A stretch of 64,000 bases of DNA from Triangularia verruculosa (taxonomy: Eukaryota; Ascomycota; Sordariomycetes; Sordariales; Podosporaceae). Below the pieces are notes generated by a model. It worked only from the letters and a program-made list of their open reading frames with translations. It was not told where the DNA came from and ran no database searches. This document shows positions 1 to 11,874 of the stretch, piece after piece. How positions within the stretch are numbered: the first letter of the stretch is position 1; each line of letters opens with the position of its first letter. The stretch lies in assembly GCA_033296885.1 (NCBI GenBank), contig MU863882.1:62001-126000 (forward strand), read 5' to 3'. A program made the translations under genes and the position numbers.

Positions 1-1271
1 CACTATGTTCAGAGGTGCCCCGAGGTTTTAAATCCCAGACCGCCAGGAGAACTTCTCCACCTCACCCATCCTGCACGATGTGCTGGCATGCTACCGGCAA
101 CGAACGGGGGCCAGCTTTTTTCTGTTTCCAAGTTCTACGGGTTACAAGCTGTATAAAGGGCTGTCTTGGGGCTTGAGGGGGGTGGCGGCGGCTTCATGCC
201 GTGGTGCTCGTTCCTAATACCAAACGCCGTCGTGTGCATAGTCATGCATGCCACTCCGGGTTCGCCTGCAAGGGCCTTCACAAAGTGCTGAGAAGTTCTG
301 CAGTGCAAAGATTGGATGCTTCCCGGAGACCCGGCGAGGAGAACGTGGTGGCAGACTATACGATTGACCATATATGCAGCAGGGTCAGGGACGTTTCCCA
401 ACTCGGCAACACATTACCATGCCTTCCCATCCATCAATGCCTAATGACCGGCCTCATCGGCCTGACATCACGGTATCTTGAGGTACCGACCTCACCTCCA
501 TGTTGTGATGACTGCAGGGACTGTTTCACACGTTGCCTGACAATGTGGTGTTTTAGTCACTGCCACCACGGCACCAGACAACCCCTCTGTGATATCTCCC
601 TGGATTTCGGTTGGGCACTGGGTTTGGGTCCCGGGTGAGCGGACGGAAGGTGATGGCCATGTGTGGCGCTCTCCGTTTGAACTTTGAGCGGGCTGATATA
701 GATAGGTATTGCACTTGGTGTTCCGTCCTCGGATGTAGCGGCCTGGTCGTTTGTCTTCAAATATCCTCACAAATCCGTAGCTCAGTCTCAAATGAACTTG
801 GAATGCTCAAGTCATTCTCAGCCCAATGGCCCAATAAAACATCACCTATTCAATTGCGCGTCCGCAATGCCATTGGAGGACATGGTGCAGAAGGTTAGGT
901 GTTAAAAGACCCCTGTTGAACGGGAACGAGATGGGTGGATACGGAGCGGATCAATGACGGGCCGGCAAGGTCGGCGCCCGATTGACATGGCTGGGGGAGA
1001 CTTCAAGGTCGCCGGCTTGGCACTTCTGGGGGAGAGGGCATCTCTTTATTGCTGAACGCGGCCATGTCAATTGATCCCCTTCTCAACGTGATGCAATTGC
1101 TGTGGGTGTGAGTGAGTGCGGTAGGGTTTGGATTGGCCCTTGTTTGGATTTGGAGCGACTGTCGTTTTTCTCGTGAACCCGCCCGACGGTTCGAGCTGCC
1201 ATGTTCGCAAAGTCAGGGCGCAGAAATAGCTTCCTCCAGTTCACGTCTCGACCTTACCCTCTCTCACCCGA

Positions 1272-1308
<37 letters not shown>

Positions 1309-1589
1309 TCTGCTTTTCTGCTCTCCCACTTCTTCGTCCACAACTCCCTAAAAGCTCTACTTGTGGCTAACTTCCCGCCACCCATTTCCAGCGCGCTGCT
1401 TTCTCCTTTCATAACTTTTCCCCACCATTCAGCGCGTCTAATAATCTGCCACCCTGCGCGTGCCTTTCTTTGCCTGGCCACTTGACGTTCCTTTTCTCCT
1501 CGGGCTGAACCACAACAAGCACGACCACTTTTTAGCGACTTCCCTACGTCCCGCAACCCTGGCGCCCCTCGCGCACCAACGTATTCGCC
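1..1589. other. Gene-free left flank and set2 5' leader
   Basis: I see no convincing gene here. Open frames of 60-145 codons on both strands have no recognisable domain, signal peptide or splice support. The last 500 bases are pyrimidine-rich on the + strand, as is common for promoters and leaders in filamentous fungi, and lead directly into the set2 start. A perfect CT microsatellite lies inside this leader. A gene that begins left of the window could still end in the first few hundred bases. Confidence 0.6.
1277..1304 (+). repeat. (CT)14 microsatellite in set2 promoter/leader
   Basis: Fourteen uninterrupted CT dinucleotides lie about 285 bases upstream of the set2 ATG. CT-rich blocks are common just upstream of fungal transcription starts, and a GAGA-type protein could bind the other strand. 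The sequence shows only the repeat; any regulatory role is inference. Its length is likely to vary between strains. Confidence 0.9.
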
Positions 1590-4462
1590 ATGGAGGATGA
1601 CGGTCGCGCTTCGGGTCCGGCGCTGGAGGGCAGAATTGAGGAGAGGCCAAAGGCCAATGGCGTTAGGTTACGAAAGGAGGACTTGAGCGACTCGGCTTCG
1701 CCGAACCACTCCAAGATGGATTCGCGAGCCACCAGCATGTCGGCCGACGACGTCAAGTTTGCAGGAGATGGTGCAGCAACCCCAGAGCACGGCGCTGCCC
1801 CAAAGTTGTCTCGCAAATCGTCTCAAAAACCGGTGAGAAGTCCGCCTACGTTGTTCGACCACCTGCCAGATGTCACGGCGGAAGCATGCAGCACGTTTCA
1901 GGTCATCAACGACTGCCTTTATGGCTCGAGGAACATGGGCTCATCAGATCACGACGCGCTGGATTGCGACTGTACCGAAGAATGGCGTAAGTTTTTCTGC
2001 CATCTGGCCAGTCCCCTCTGGCCGTCCGCGTCGGTAAAGTGCCCGCCCTGACGCACTAATTTTTCTGCTTCACAGGGGACGATGAAAACCACGCCTGTGG
2101 CGAAGACTCTGACTGCATCAACCGCGCGACCAAAATCGAGTGTGTGGATGGAGACTGCAACTGCGGGCCGGGCTGTCAAAACCAGCGATTTCAGCGCAAA
2201 CAGTATGCCGATGTTTCAGTCATCAAGACCGACAAGAAGGGGTTTGGCCTCCGGGCGAACCGGAACCTGCAGCCTAACGATTTCATTTTCGAGTATATTG
2301 GCGAGGTCATCAACGAGCCCACCTTCCGGAACCGGATGATCAAGTACGACCGCGAGGGCATCAAGCATTTTTACTTCATGTCGCTTACCAAAAGTGAGTT
2401 TGTCGATGCCACTAAGAAGGGCAACTTGGGCCGGTTCTGCAACCACTCGTGCAATCCCAACTGTTACGTCGACAAGTGGGTGGTGGGTGAGAAGTTGCGC
2501 ATGGGCATTTTTGCCGGCCGCCCCATCCGCGCTGGCGAGGAGCTCGTGTTTAACTACAACGTGGACCGCTACGGCGCTGATCCCCAGCCCTGCTACTGCG
2601 GTGAGCAGAACTGCACGGGCTACATCGGCGGCAAGACGCAAACAGAGCGTGCCACCAAATTGTCCCTTGCGACGATCGAAGCCCTCGGTATTGAAGATGG
2701 TGCTGACAGCTGGGACACGGCGGTTGCCAAGAAACCCCGCAAGAAGAAGGTCGCTGAGGACGACGAAGAATATGTCAACAGCTTCCAGCCAAAATCACTC
2801 GATGAGGATGGCGTCAACAAGGTTATGGCTACTCTTATGCAGTGCAAAGAGAAGTGGATTGCTGTTAAGCTGCTCACCCGCCTTCAGGCGACAGAAGACG
2901 AGCAGCTTCGCCATAGGGTGGTGAGGATGCACGGCTACCAGATTCTCAAGACTACACTCAACTCCTTCAAGGATGACAACAATGTTGTTCTGCAGATTCT
3001 CGACATCCTCTACAACCTGCCGCGCATCACCAAAAACAAGATCGCGGACTCCAACATTGAGGCAACAATTCAACCCCTCACTTCATCGACCCATGAAAAG
3101 GTCGCGTTCCAGGCGAACAGGCTGCTTGAGGAATGGAGCAAGCTGTCTACCGCCTACCGTATCCCTCGCAAAGAGAAAGATGCCGCAGCACATGCGACCT
3201 CTAATCCATTCGAGGAGCGTCGCAACATGGATCGCGACGAACCCTCCAAACACTCCAACTCGTTGGCCAACATGAACATTCCTACTGGTCCGCGAAATAA
3301 AGTCCCGCAAAGGAACGTCGCCTTCTTCAACGGCCAGCGCCCACCACGCAAGTTGCCCAGCAATCTGCCCGAGGGATGGCATGTTACCACTGATAGCACA
3401 GGCCGGTATTACTTTTATGATGTGAACAACAAAGTTCAGTGGCAGCGGCCCACGGCGCCCGCCGTGTCAACGCCCAAAACCTCGACCAAAGCTCAGCAAG
3501 GTCAGAAGGCGGTGCAGGACATCATCGACAGTCTGACTAAGGAGATTACCCCGAGGCATTCTGCCACCCATACTCCCCAGCGCTCCAGCACGCCGACCAC
3601 AGAACCCAAGAGGGAGAAGTGGCGTTCTCTACCGATCGAGAAACAGATGAAGATCTATGAGAACACCGTAAGTTTGCCTTGATTATTCTATCGGCACTCA
3701 AGCTAACAGCACTCTCAGCTTTTCCCTCACGTCAAGTACGTGGTTGAGAAGTTCCACGGCAAGCTTCCCAAGGAAGACCTTAAGAAGTTTGCCCGCGAAG
3801 TCAACAAGAAGCTAGTTGCTTCCGACTACAAGAACAGCCGCGTCGAGGACCCCACCTCCATCTCGTCCAAACAAGAGAAGAAGGTCAAGAAGTACGTCCG
3901 AGACTTCTTCGATCGTGCTGTCGTCAAGTACAAAGAACAGCAGAAACACAAGGGCAGCAAGGCCGCCGACTCTGACAAGCCCTCCTCATCACAACAACCA
4001 GCCGACGGTGGTCTCGGCGACAGCTCAGCTCCTACCCCCATTCAGGATGACATCACCCCACTCTCCGAACCCAGCTCCCCAAGCTCACCCGCCGACCGCA
4101 AAAGAAAGCGCGATGACGATGATGTCGAGGGCGCTTCTCAGTCACCACAAGAGGGGACCCTCTCCGAGACACCCTCCATCAAGCGCCTCAAGGAGGACGA
4201 AGACGCCGACCTCATACCCAGCCCACCTCCCCCGCCGCCCCCACCGGTCGACACGCCCCTTAGCGAGGAGCAACGTGCCATGCGCGAGCAGGAAGAGGCG
4301 CTGATGAGGGAGAACGAGGAGGCGCAGAGGATGGAGGAGGAGAGTATCAATCACAACAACAACAGACAGCACATGGATAATATGGATGTTGATATGGACA
4401 ACGGCGGCGGTGGTGGTGATAAGCCGCTTGGAAGGGGGGCTCAAGAGGTCATGAGCCATTAG
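1590..4462 (+). CDS. set2: Histone H3 lysine-36 methyltransferase Set2
   Basis: The product methylates H3K36 co-transcriptionally in the nucleus while bound to elongating RNA polymerase II. Three exons are inferred: 1590-1986, 2076-3667 and 3719-4462, giving 910 residues. Exon 1 ends after one base of a codon and the joined frame runs directly into the cysteine-rich AWS region (about 133-177). The SET domain (about 178-297) carries NHSCNPN (255-261) and ELVFNY (288-293), followed by post-SET cysteines (305, 307, 312). A helical TFIIS-N/LEDGF-like segment follows (about 379-499), then a WW domain (about 562-593) and, in exon 3, the SRI domain (about 664-745) that binds the phosphorylated polymerase tail. 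A proline run and acidic tail close the protein. The domain order and length match fungal Set2. Both introns are short with GTAAGT donors. The ATG follows a long pyrimidine-rich leader; no closer in-frame alternative is better placed. Confidence 0.96.
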
Positions 4463-4846
4463 CGAAGTGGTGCAAATAGATTGGATGTTGTAAAGGATAT
4501 CAAATGGCGTGAGGCCACACAGAATGTGGTCAAACAACATTCTACACAATAAGAAGCGCAGCAAGGGTTTATGGTACATAATACAGTTTTTTTTTTTTTT
4601 TTAAGGAGGGGAAGGAAGGAGGGGGGGGGGGTTGAGGGAAACAGCATATCAACATACATAATCACTTTTTTTTTTCTTTTCTCTCTCTCTCTCCTTCCAG
4701 CAACGCACCACAACACATCTTTCGCATCGACTCTTTGGGTGGACAGACTGATTTTTTTTTGCGTGGGATGGGAATTTGGCGATGGGAATGGGAATTTCAA
4801 CAACAAAAATGGGTTTTTGTTTGGGTGCTGGAACTGGTGTGGTGGT

Positions 4847-4966
4847 GGCATTTTTCTGCTACATACATACATTACAAACTCAGGGGCGGCGGCATTTTTC
4901 TGCTACGGGATCAAGAGTTGCGCATTTTTCTGCGACAGATTGAAGGGGTGGCATATTTTGCTGCAG
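4847..4966 (+). repeat. Four spaced copies of a 16-17 bp motif
   Basis: The motif GGCATTTTTCTGCTAC occurs at 4847-4862 and exactly again at 4891-4906, then with changes at 4921-4936 (CGCATTTTTCTGCGAC) and more weakly at 4950-4966. Spacing falls from 44 to about 30 bases. It lies in the 3' region downstream of set2. Function is unknown; slippage or local duplication is the simplest origin. Confidence 0.75.
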
Positions 4967-5276
4967 ATTCAAGGTGTGTGGCAAACTTTCGCGATGCTTT
5001 TTATTTTAGATCTTTTTTTTCTTGCACTGGTTGTTTTAACATTTAACGGATGATACCTCTTTTTTTTTTGTTTTTTTTTTCGTTTCCTGTTTTTTATCAA
5101 ACTTGCATTTATTCTGTAAACTGAAATTGAATTTTCATCTGGCGGCGGTGGTTTTTTTTTCCCAAACAATGGGAAATGGCGTTGGAGGTTCATCATCATC
5201 TATGGACCGGGCGGGGGTTGTTTGTGTGTACGTTGGTATTCCATTGTTTGTATGTACTTTCAAAAGATATGGGAAA

Positions 5277-5292
5277 GAGAGAGAGAGAGAGA
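5277..5292 (+). repeat. (GA)8 microsatellite
   Basis: Eight GA units lie within the convergent 3' intergenic region. No coding frame uses them. It is reported only as a simple repeat. Confidence 0.85.
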
Positions 5293-5500
5293 GGGAGGAG
5301 GCTATCTTGAGTTTTACGTTTCTACCAGGTAGAATTGCATGGGAATGATACCGGGGAAGTTTGAACGCAATCACTTCTTCAGATCTCGCGCGGTGCACAT
5401 CTTCAGTCGTGGTGCACATCACCATGCCCGCTTACCAATGTTATTGAATCTACCACACCATCTCAAATATCAACACCTACAAAACACATCTCAATCCCCC

Positions 5501-7085
5501 CTACTTAAGACTCTTGATAACCCTCTCCAACCCCCCAATCAACAAATCAACATGCCCCTCCTCAAAAACCAACATCGGCCTCAACCTCACCGCACTCTCT
5601 CCGCTCCCCCCAATATTCACCCCCTCCCCCTTCGCCCTCCTCAAAAACACATCCCTGTGCGGGTTATCAAACGCAATAAACGTCCCCTGCCCCTTCCCCC
5701 TCAAATTCTCCACCATGCCCGGGTACCTCTCCCCCAGCTCCTCCAGCCTCTTGTACAAATACTCTCCCACCTTCGCCGTATGCTTCACCAAGTCGTGCTT
5801 CTCAATCTCTTCAATAATCGCCTTGAACAGCAACGCCCGCGCAGGGTCGCCCATCCAAGTGTTGAACTGACGGTACGGTTTATTCGGTCGCAGCTCTGGG
5901 TTCCCGAAATAGTACCCTGCCGTCTGCGCTTTCTTCGAAAACGTGACCATGTCCGGGGGAGTCGGGAGGTCCCAGTGCTCGTGAGCCCAGAACTTGCCCG
6001 TGGCTCCAACGCCGGTTTGGACTTCGTCTACGATGAGCAGGACGTTGTTCTTCTTGGTGATCTCCCGGAGCCCGCGGAAGAATGCCGGGGAGGCGTGGTT
6101 GTCGCCGCCTTCGGACTGGATTGGCTCGACGATGACCGCGCAGGGAGGGACGTGGTAGTTCTTGATCAGGTGTTCTACCTCCTCCAGGGCGGCCTTCTCG
6201 GCAGCCTCGTTTTCTTTGGCGTGCTTATCCAGGGGGTACTTCAGCTTGGGGAAGGTGGCCTGGGGCCAGTCAAAGGCGGGGATGTCGAGTTTGTGGATTG
6301 GCTTGGAGCGGGTGGTGGAGAGGGAACCGAAGAGACGGCCGTGGAAACCGGTCTTGAAGGAGAGGATGGAGAGATTCTGGGAGGCGCCTGGGGATTGGTT
6401 GAGCATGGCCGAGGACATCTCCTCTTCGGTGAACTCGACGTGGGCGCCACCGCGCTCTTGCTGGCGGCGGTACATGAAGGCGGCTTTGTAGGCGGTCTCG
6501 TTGGCGTCGGAGCCGGCCATGGCGGTGAAGACTTGGTTGAGGCCCTTGGGGGCTACTTTGAGGATGCCGGCTTTGAGAACGTCGGCCCAGTCGCTAGAGG
6601 GGAAGTTGCCCAGGGCAGGGCGGTTGATGAGGCCTTGGATCATTTGGGGGGATTTGGCGGCTTCGATGAGGGCGGGGTTGTTGTAGCCAACGGGGATGGA
6701 GGCGATTTGGGCGTAGCTGGGGATCGTGTTAGTGTTATGATGGTAACTGATGTGAGAATATCATGACTTACACGTCCAAGAGGATGTTGCCGTCTGGGTC
6801 GGCAATGTAGTTACCGGCGCTCTTGTAATAATCTGTCAACATGTTCAAGCTGCGGGTGTCAAACACCTCGTTGAGCTCGGCAATCTTCTCCTTCGCCTTG
6901 GGGCCGGGAATCTCAGTCTTGACTGAGGGGCCCTTAGGCTCCCATGATGGGTAGAAAGACGACATCTTGCGGGTAGAGCAAGAGAACTGGCGACGAGTTG
7001 CCAAAGGAACAGCAGCTCTGGTAGACGAGGATGGAATGGAGCGTAGAAGAGAGCTACGTCCCCGGAGGGCTCTGGACGCCATCAT
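5501..7085 (-). CDS. gatA: 4-aminobutyrate (GABA) aminotransferase, mitochondrial
   Basis: This is a PLP-dependent class III aminotransferase that converts GABA and 2-oxoglutarate to succinic semialdehyde and glutamate in the GABA shunt. Two exons are inferred, 7085-6772 and 6716-5501, giving 509 residues. The 55-nt intron has a GTAAGT donor and restores the frame across DVYAQIASIPVGYNNP. The PLP region shows IVDEVQTGVGATGKFWAHEH with the cofactor aspartate near 335, and FSKKAQTAGYYF with the likely Schiff-base lysine at 367. The motif AGSDANETAYKAAF is typical of GABA transaminases. The first 40 residues are rich in Arg and Ser with almost no acids, which fits a mitochondrial presequence; a second Met in the mature region (MSSFYP) could give a cytosolic form. 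Two adjacent ATGs make the exact start ambiguous by one codon. The gene converges on set2. Confidence 0.95.
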
Positions 7086-8444
7086 GATGACCTTTTATGT
7101 ATCTTTTCCCTACGACGATGAGAAGCTCAGTGCCACCCTCCCTGAATATAAGTGAAATTTGCTGGGTATGCACGAAGTTGATGACTCCCACCCTCCTCGA
7201 CGTGTAGAAGTTCTGATGGGGTGCAGACGGGAGAAAGGAAAGAACGCCACAAAGCACTCCCTTCCGAGAAATAAAGGATATCGCCGGCTTATATCTGGTC
7301 AATCGGGACCAGGGTCGGAAGGGGGCTAGAGAGTTGGAGATTTGGAGGTTACTTTGGAGAGCGAGACAGCTCGAAGCGGGGAAGCTTGCGTCGATCCGTC
7401 TTAACAACAGTCCTTACGTCAGTATAATTCCTAATAAAGTATGAAAGAGGCGGCTTCCAGGTCTTTTGTTAGTCATTAATTCTATCCTCTTTATGAAGCG
7501 TGGTTCCTCCGTATTGCCCCTTCCCTGGTTCACAGCTATCGGCGATGATAGCTATTGATCAGTAAGGGAGCTCACGACATTCGTCCAGACTGCGACATCG
7601 GGACCTCTCCGTGGATCCGACATCTCTAGACGACATGGCCGGTCGTGTACCCGCTGCATTGGTTGCAGCTTCCCAATTCTACCAAGCTGGATGGTGATAA
7701 GCATCGCGCCCAGCACGCCTTAGACCACTTACACCGCAGCAGGGTGCGGCCCCTCACCCCTTACCCCTCACCCCACACCTTCAGGGGTCGCGGTCCAGAG
7801 CTCTGGTCACCTGCACGCTCACGGCCATCTCACGCCTCCGAGACCACTAGATATAAGACACATGTATACGATGATCTGATACTAACGAAAACACACTGCA
7901 GCCTTGCCACACACACCCAGACCACTGCAAACAAATCAACGCCGACGGATGCCGTTCTCTTCTCTTGATGCTCGGTTTGCCTGACTGCCACTTTCCGAGC
8001 AACAGCCACTCAACGCCTGGAATGTAACATGTGCACCCACGCCATCTCGCTCGGATATTACCACATCACAAATAAAGTTTATGAGTCCATTGTCCCCCAA
8101 AAAGAAACACATTTCGCTACTGATGGATCACCAACTGTGATAGCCGGCCCTCAACGCCATGTACCACCCTCTGACTATGCCCCACTGCCTGCCAGCCGTT
8201 TGGCCAAGGTCCATTTCGCTCGGAGCGGTGAAAACAACGACTTCCAAATTAATAACAAACGTAAAAAAGACAAGTCGAGAAATAAAACCTTATCCATACA
8301 AATCCAACGAAGAGGAAAAAGGGGTGTTGGGAAATCACCAGGGTATACCCTCAAAAACCACAAAACCAAGCCTGACTGATGACTTATTCAGTTGAAGAAT
8401 TTATGGTCTCCGTCATACAGAGTCTGAGTGACGCCAGTCTGGTC
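7086..8444. other. Promoter of GABA aminotransferase and 3' region of cbf1
   Basis: Both flanking genes are on the - strand, so this stretch holds the aminotransferase promoter and leader (right of 7085) and the cbf1 3' region (left of 8445). I find no supported gene. Frames of 64-117 codons lack domains. A C-rich run of direct-repeat-like CCCCTCACC units sits near 7750-7785. Confidence 0.6.
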
Positions 8445-9463
8445 CTAACTGCTGGCGTTGCGTTCGTCATTCTGTTGTATTTTGAGGCCTGCGTTCTGCG
8501 CCACACTCTTCCATAACTCCAGTTCCCGGAGGGCACGGTCGAGTTCGAATTTCAACTTGTCGTTGGACTGGCTGAGCTCGGCAATAGCTTGCTCAGTGAG
8601 CAGCTTCTCCAGAGTCCATTTCTCAATGTTTTGAGTTTCATTCTCCTTGAGCTGCGTGATGAATGAGACTGCCCGTTGGAGAATCGAGCCCTTGTTCTTC
8701 TCGCAACCGGGTACAATTTTGGCGAGTTCATTGATGCCCTCGTTGATTGTCTCACGACGGCGACGTTCCACTAAGCAAGTGTCAGTACTGGTAACTAACG
8801 AGTATCAAAAATAAAGTCAGGCAACCGACCTTCTTTGTGGTTGTCCTTGCGCATCTTGTGCCATTCTTCCGAACCGACCGCTGGCTTAGGGTTGGACGCA
8901 GGGGTGTAGCGCTGTTCCTGGGGGACCTGTTGAACCTGCTGCACTTGCTGAACCTGCTGAACCTGCTGGACGCCATTAGGTGGGTGCTGGTGCATGGTCA
9001 CCGGGCGTGTCATTGTCGGAAGGCCATCCGGCTGGGGTCCAGACATGTTGAATGCATTCTCGTCGTGATGAGGTTCCGGAGGCTGCTGACTGACAAACGT
9101 CTCCTCGGTGGGCTGAGGGACATGCAGAGAAGGGTACATGTTGAGAGCGGCAGCCGCAGTACTGGTAGCATTGTTGGCGTCGCCGGTTTCTTCACCGTGG
9201 TCGGCAGTAGCTTGTGCGAGAACACTGAAATCATCCACGTTGACCTGGTCGTGGGCCGCTTGCGCGATGCTGACTGCCGTGTTCTCGAGGAAGGCCTGGG
9301 CCTCGGAGTCGGTCACACTCATAGCGGCGGGCGGGACTGGCCGCTTATTGCGGCGCGAGTCTGGGGATATCGACTCGGTATTGCGTTTCCGCTTGTGCCC
9401 AGGAGAAGTAGTGATCTCGCAGAGATCAGGATGTTGTTGCTCAACCCCAACTGTCGCGGCCAT
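8445..9463 (-). CDS. cbf1: bHLH transcription factor of the Cbf1 type
   Basis: The product is a nuclear basic helix-loop-helix regulator expected to bind CACGTG; in yeasts Cbf1 acts at centromeres and in sulfur and respiratory gene control. Two exons are inferred, 9463-8830 and 8770-8445, giving 319 residues. Joining them yields NHKEVERRRRETINEGINEL at about 207-226, the strongly conserved Cbf1 basic region with the E-box-contacting His, Glu and Arg. The helix-loop-helix runs to about 255 and is followed by a heptad-like coiled coil to about 305. The N-terminal 200 residues are low complexity, with a nuclear-localisation-like KRKR stretch and a QQV repeat. The 59-nt intron uses a weak GTCGGT donor, but it restores the family motif exactly. 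CACGTG sites lie upstream, so autoregulation is possible. The other proposed function, a centromere role, cannot be judged here. Confidence 0.93.
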
Positions 9464-10352
9464 AGCGGGAGATTCTAGGTTGGGCTTAGTCCTGATATCA
9501 TATTAGTGAGCCAAGCCAGGGACAAATGAGGTCACATCGGTAGGGACGATGGTGCACGATGTTATAGAGAAGCGATTAGGACAGTTGAGAGGCTGGAGGG
9601 GGCGGTAGGATTGTTGGTAGATATGTGGCCTTGTGTTGGTGGTTATCGACGAAGCAACAAGCACTTGCTTGGGTGGTCGCCTTATGTGTGAAAGAGAACC
9701 CAGCCTCCCCTGACTACTGCTTATTGAATGGTGCAAACGCGCAACCTCGAAGTGCGGCCTTGAGGATTTCCCATCAAAGGCATCTTCACTGCAAGGCTCT
9801 CCAGTCATTGCTGAAGCATTGCGGTCGTGTCTACATAACGGACGGGCAACCGAGGAGGGTCGAATGCTGGAGCCTGCCTTGTCCAGCCACTCGACTGTTG
9901 TAGAGGAACAATGGACTCTGATGGGCTTTGCGCCAGCGTTTGCGCAAGCTGCAAATGGCACCATCATCGGACTTCGGTTGCAGAGAACTGCGGGCGGGCG
10001 CTGCGGCCATCGCAGTGACTCGGGAAACGGCGAGTTGTTTGATGTTCTCGACGTTGGATTTTCCTTTGAGAGATGAAATGCCTTCTTACCGGTCGGGTTT
10101 GCCAGGTCTAAGTCGAGGTCACCTGATGAAAGATGGGAGAACGTGCCCGAAAACGTGACCGTGACGAGGGACTGCGAATAGTCAGTCGGATCCACAAATC
10201 GATGCAACAAGTTGACATGCACCAGAAGAGAAGAGGAACTCAGCGAGAGCATACCAGCTTATAAGACAGACAAATTCCGTCGACTTTGATTGCGAAAGCG
10301 TCGATATTTCCTTGTTGAGGACTTGATGGAGATGGGGAATAGAAGACGAAAC

Positions 10353-10358
10353 CACGTG
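10353..10358. promoter_or_regulatory. CACGTG E-box upstream of cbf1
   Basis: A perfect CACGTG lies about 890 bases upstream of the cbf1 ATG, in the context ACCACGTGAAC. This is the core site recognised by Cbf1-type bHLH proteins. Autoregulation is inferred, not shown. Confidence 0.45.
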
Positions 10359-10838
10359 AACATTCAGCTCCGGGGGGTGGAGGGTTTTCGACAGCCGGCG
10401 GGCGGGCGCGACGTGGCGCACAGACCACCCTCCTTGCCGAACCTCTGAGGCCAGGTGCTTCTCTCGACCGAGATTCACCCCTCGATCAGCAACCGGCCGC
10501 GACTTCGTGACTTCCGCCCACCACCATCTTAAAAGTCCTTGGACAAGCGCCACAACCCCTCCAACCCCCCACCCTGTTGTTTCTAAATTGCACGCGTGCA
10601 TCAAACGCCCTCACCAGGCGCACTGCTAGACCTGCAGTCGGACGGAAACCAGACTCGCAAGGCAACCAGTGAGAAGAGGGGTGCCTATCGACAAGGAGGC
10701 AGTTGATTGTTTCGTGTTGTTTTGATCTGTACTCTTCCACTCTCTTGTCAATATGGAAGCCGGTCTGCCCTTCGAGTTTACCAGGACTGGCAACCTTCTC
10801 TTTTCGACCATGATCAGACAACACTGCCACAACACGAG

Positions 10839-10844
10839 CACGTG
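10839..10844. promoter_or_regulatory. CACGTG E-box, distal
   Basis: A second CACGTG palindrome in the cbf1-fyv10 spacer, about 1.38 kb upstream of cbf1 and 1.03 kb upstream of fyv10. Its role is unknown. Confidence 0.35.
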
Positions 10845-11852
10845 TTTCCCAACCCCTGCTCACCTACCACTTACACAGTGAATACTACACTAGACTAGCA
10901 GGTACTGCATCTGACAGCTTTTGACGACCTAGATGATACTTGGACTGCCAACCTCTCTAGGTATTCATACAGCTGTAACACCATCAGATGGGCGCTTGAC
11001 ACCCTTCTCTGCCAACAGCCGGCGCTGCTTAGATTGTCTGTGTGATATGGGGACCATGTCGACAAGGCTGTACCAGAAACCCCCTCCACCCACCAGATCC
11101 TACTGCAACTCCCTCCTGACTGTTTGGGAGGGAGGTAGCGGAGTGAGACAGGTCGACACATGATTCGATAGCTGGTGATGTTTGCGTCACGAGGCGCCAA
11201 GGGCACCGTTCTGACAAACTTCGGTCGTAAGAATCCAAACAGTTGGTCAGGATGGCCGAGAGCTCCGCCTGGTTCTCGACCCGAATGCACTTGTCCGGGG
11301 AAAAGTGAAATCAAGACTATCTGCCATATCGATACGAGTTTGGAGAGCGGGACTTCCTGGCCGACGAAGAAAACTGACGCCTCTAGACCATCATTTACTA
11401 CATCTCAAGTATTATTTCCCAGGTCTCTTTGGTAGATAGCAGTTTCTTAAGATACCAAAGGCAGTGTGGGGATGACATTCAGAGCACCGTTGTTTGGTTG
11501 GCCCTGATGGAATGACAGAAAACGGCCCAGGCATCTACAGTCCCATCCCGCCTGCTACTGAGAGCCAACGCCATGCATCGATATATCACTATCCACATAT
11601 AGATATGCAGGCTGGTGAGTCCATCACGATGCTTGCTGTGCGGGGGTTGATTGCCACGCGGGCGGTCATCCGATTTGTCAGTCGCAACACCTATCTCCAC
11701 ATGGGTGGGGCCTGTCCCTATCAGCCTTTATCGGTCCCTAACTCGTCAACGGAACACCCAACTCCCAAGCTTGCTGGCGACAAGCACGATCACACACCGA
11801 CGTCTGCTGATTTTTAACGAGCAATTCCATCGTAGAATAATTCCTGTAGCGG

Positions 11853-11858
11853 CACGTG
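11853..11858. promoter_or_regulatory. CACGTG E-box adjoining fyv10 start
   Basis: This CACGTG is only 16 bases upstream of the fyv10 ATG, inside the expected leader. Such a position is unusual for an activator site, so it may be chance or may act in the divergent region as a whole. Confidence 0.35.
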
Positions 11859-11874
11859 GGAAGTGTTCAAGAAC

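Larger units (their letters stand above)
4463..5500. other. Convergent 3' region between set2 and GABA aminotransferase
   Basis: Both neighbouring genes end here, so this should hold two 3' untranslated regions and terminators. The + strand carries long T runs (for example 16 T at 4587-4602), G runs, a short degenerate repeat at 4847-4966 and a GA microsatellite at 5277-5292. Open frames of 76-160 codons here are homopolymer-rich and not credible genes. Confidence 0.7.
9464..11874. other. Divergent promoter region between cbf1 and fyv10
   Basis: This 2.4 kb spacer separates two divergently transcribed genes. It has no domain-bearing ORF. A 249-codon open frame on the - strand (10252-9503) ends 40 bases before the cbf1 ATG and more likely reflects a long 5' leader than a gene. 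Three CACGTG palindromes occur in the spacer. I find no RNA gene. Confidence 0.6.

Noticed and set aside
201..638. 145-codon + strand open frame in the left flank
   Set aside because: No domain, overlaps equal-size frames on the other strand, cysteine- and histidine-rich by chance, and no splice or start support.
5339..6766. 475-codon + strand frame opposite the GABA aminotransferase
   Set aside because: It is the antisense of a well-supported gene; its Gly/Val/Leu-rich composition is what the GC-rich antisense strand produces.
10182..10863. Overlapping - strand frames of 125-140 codons
   Set aside because: They overlap each other in different frames within a promoter region and show no domain.
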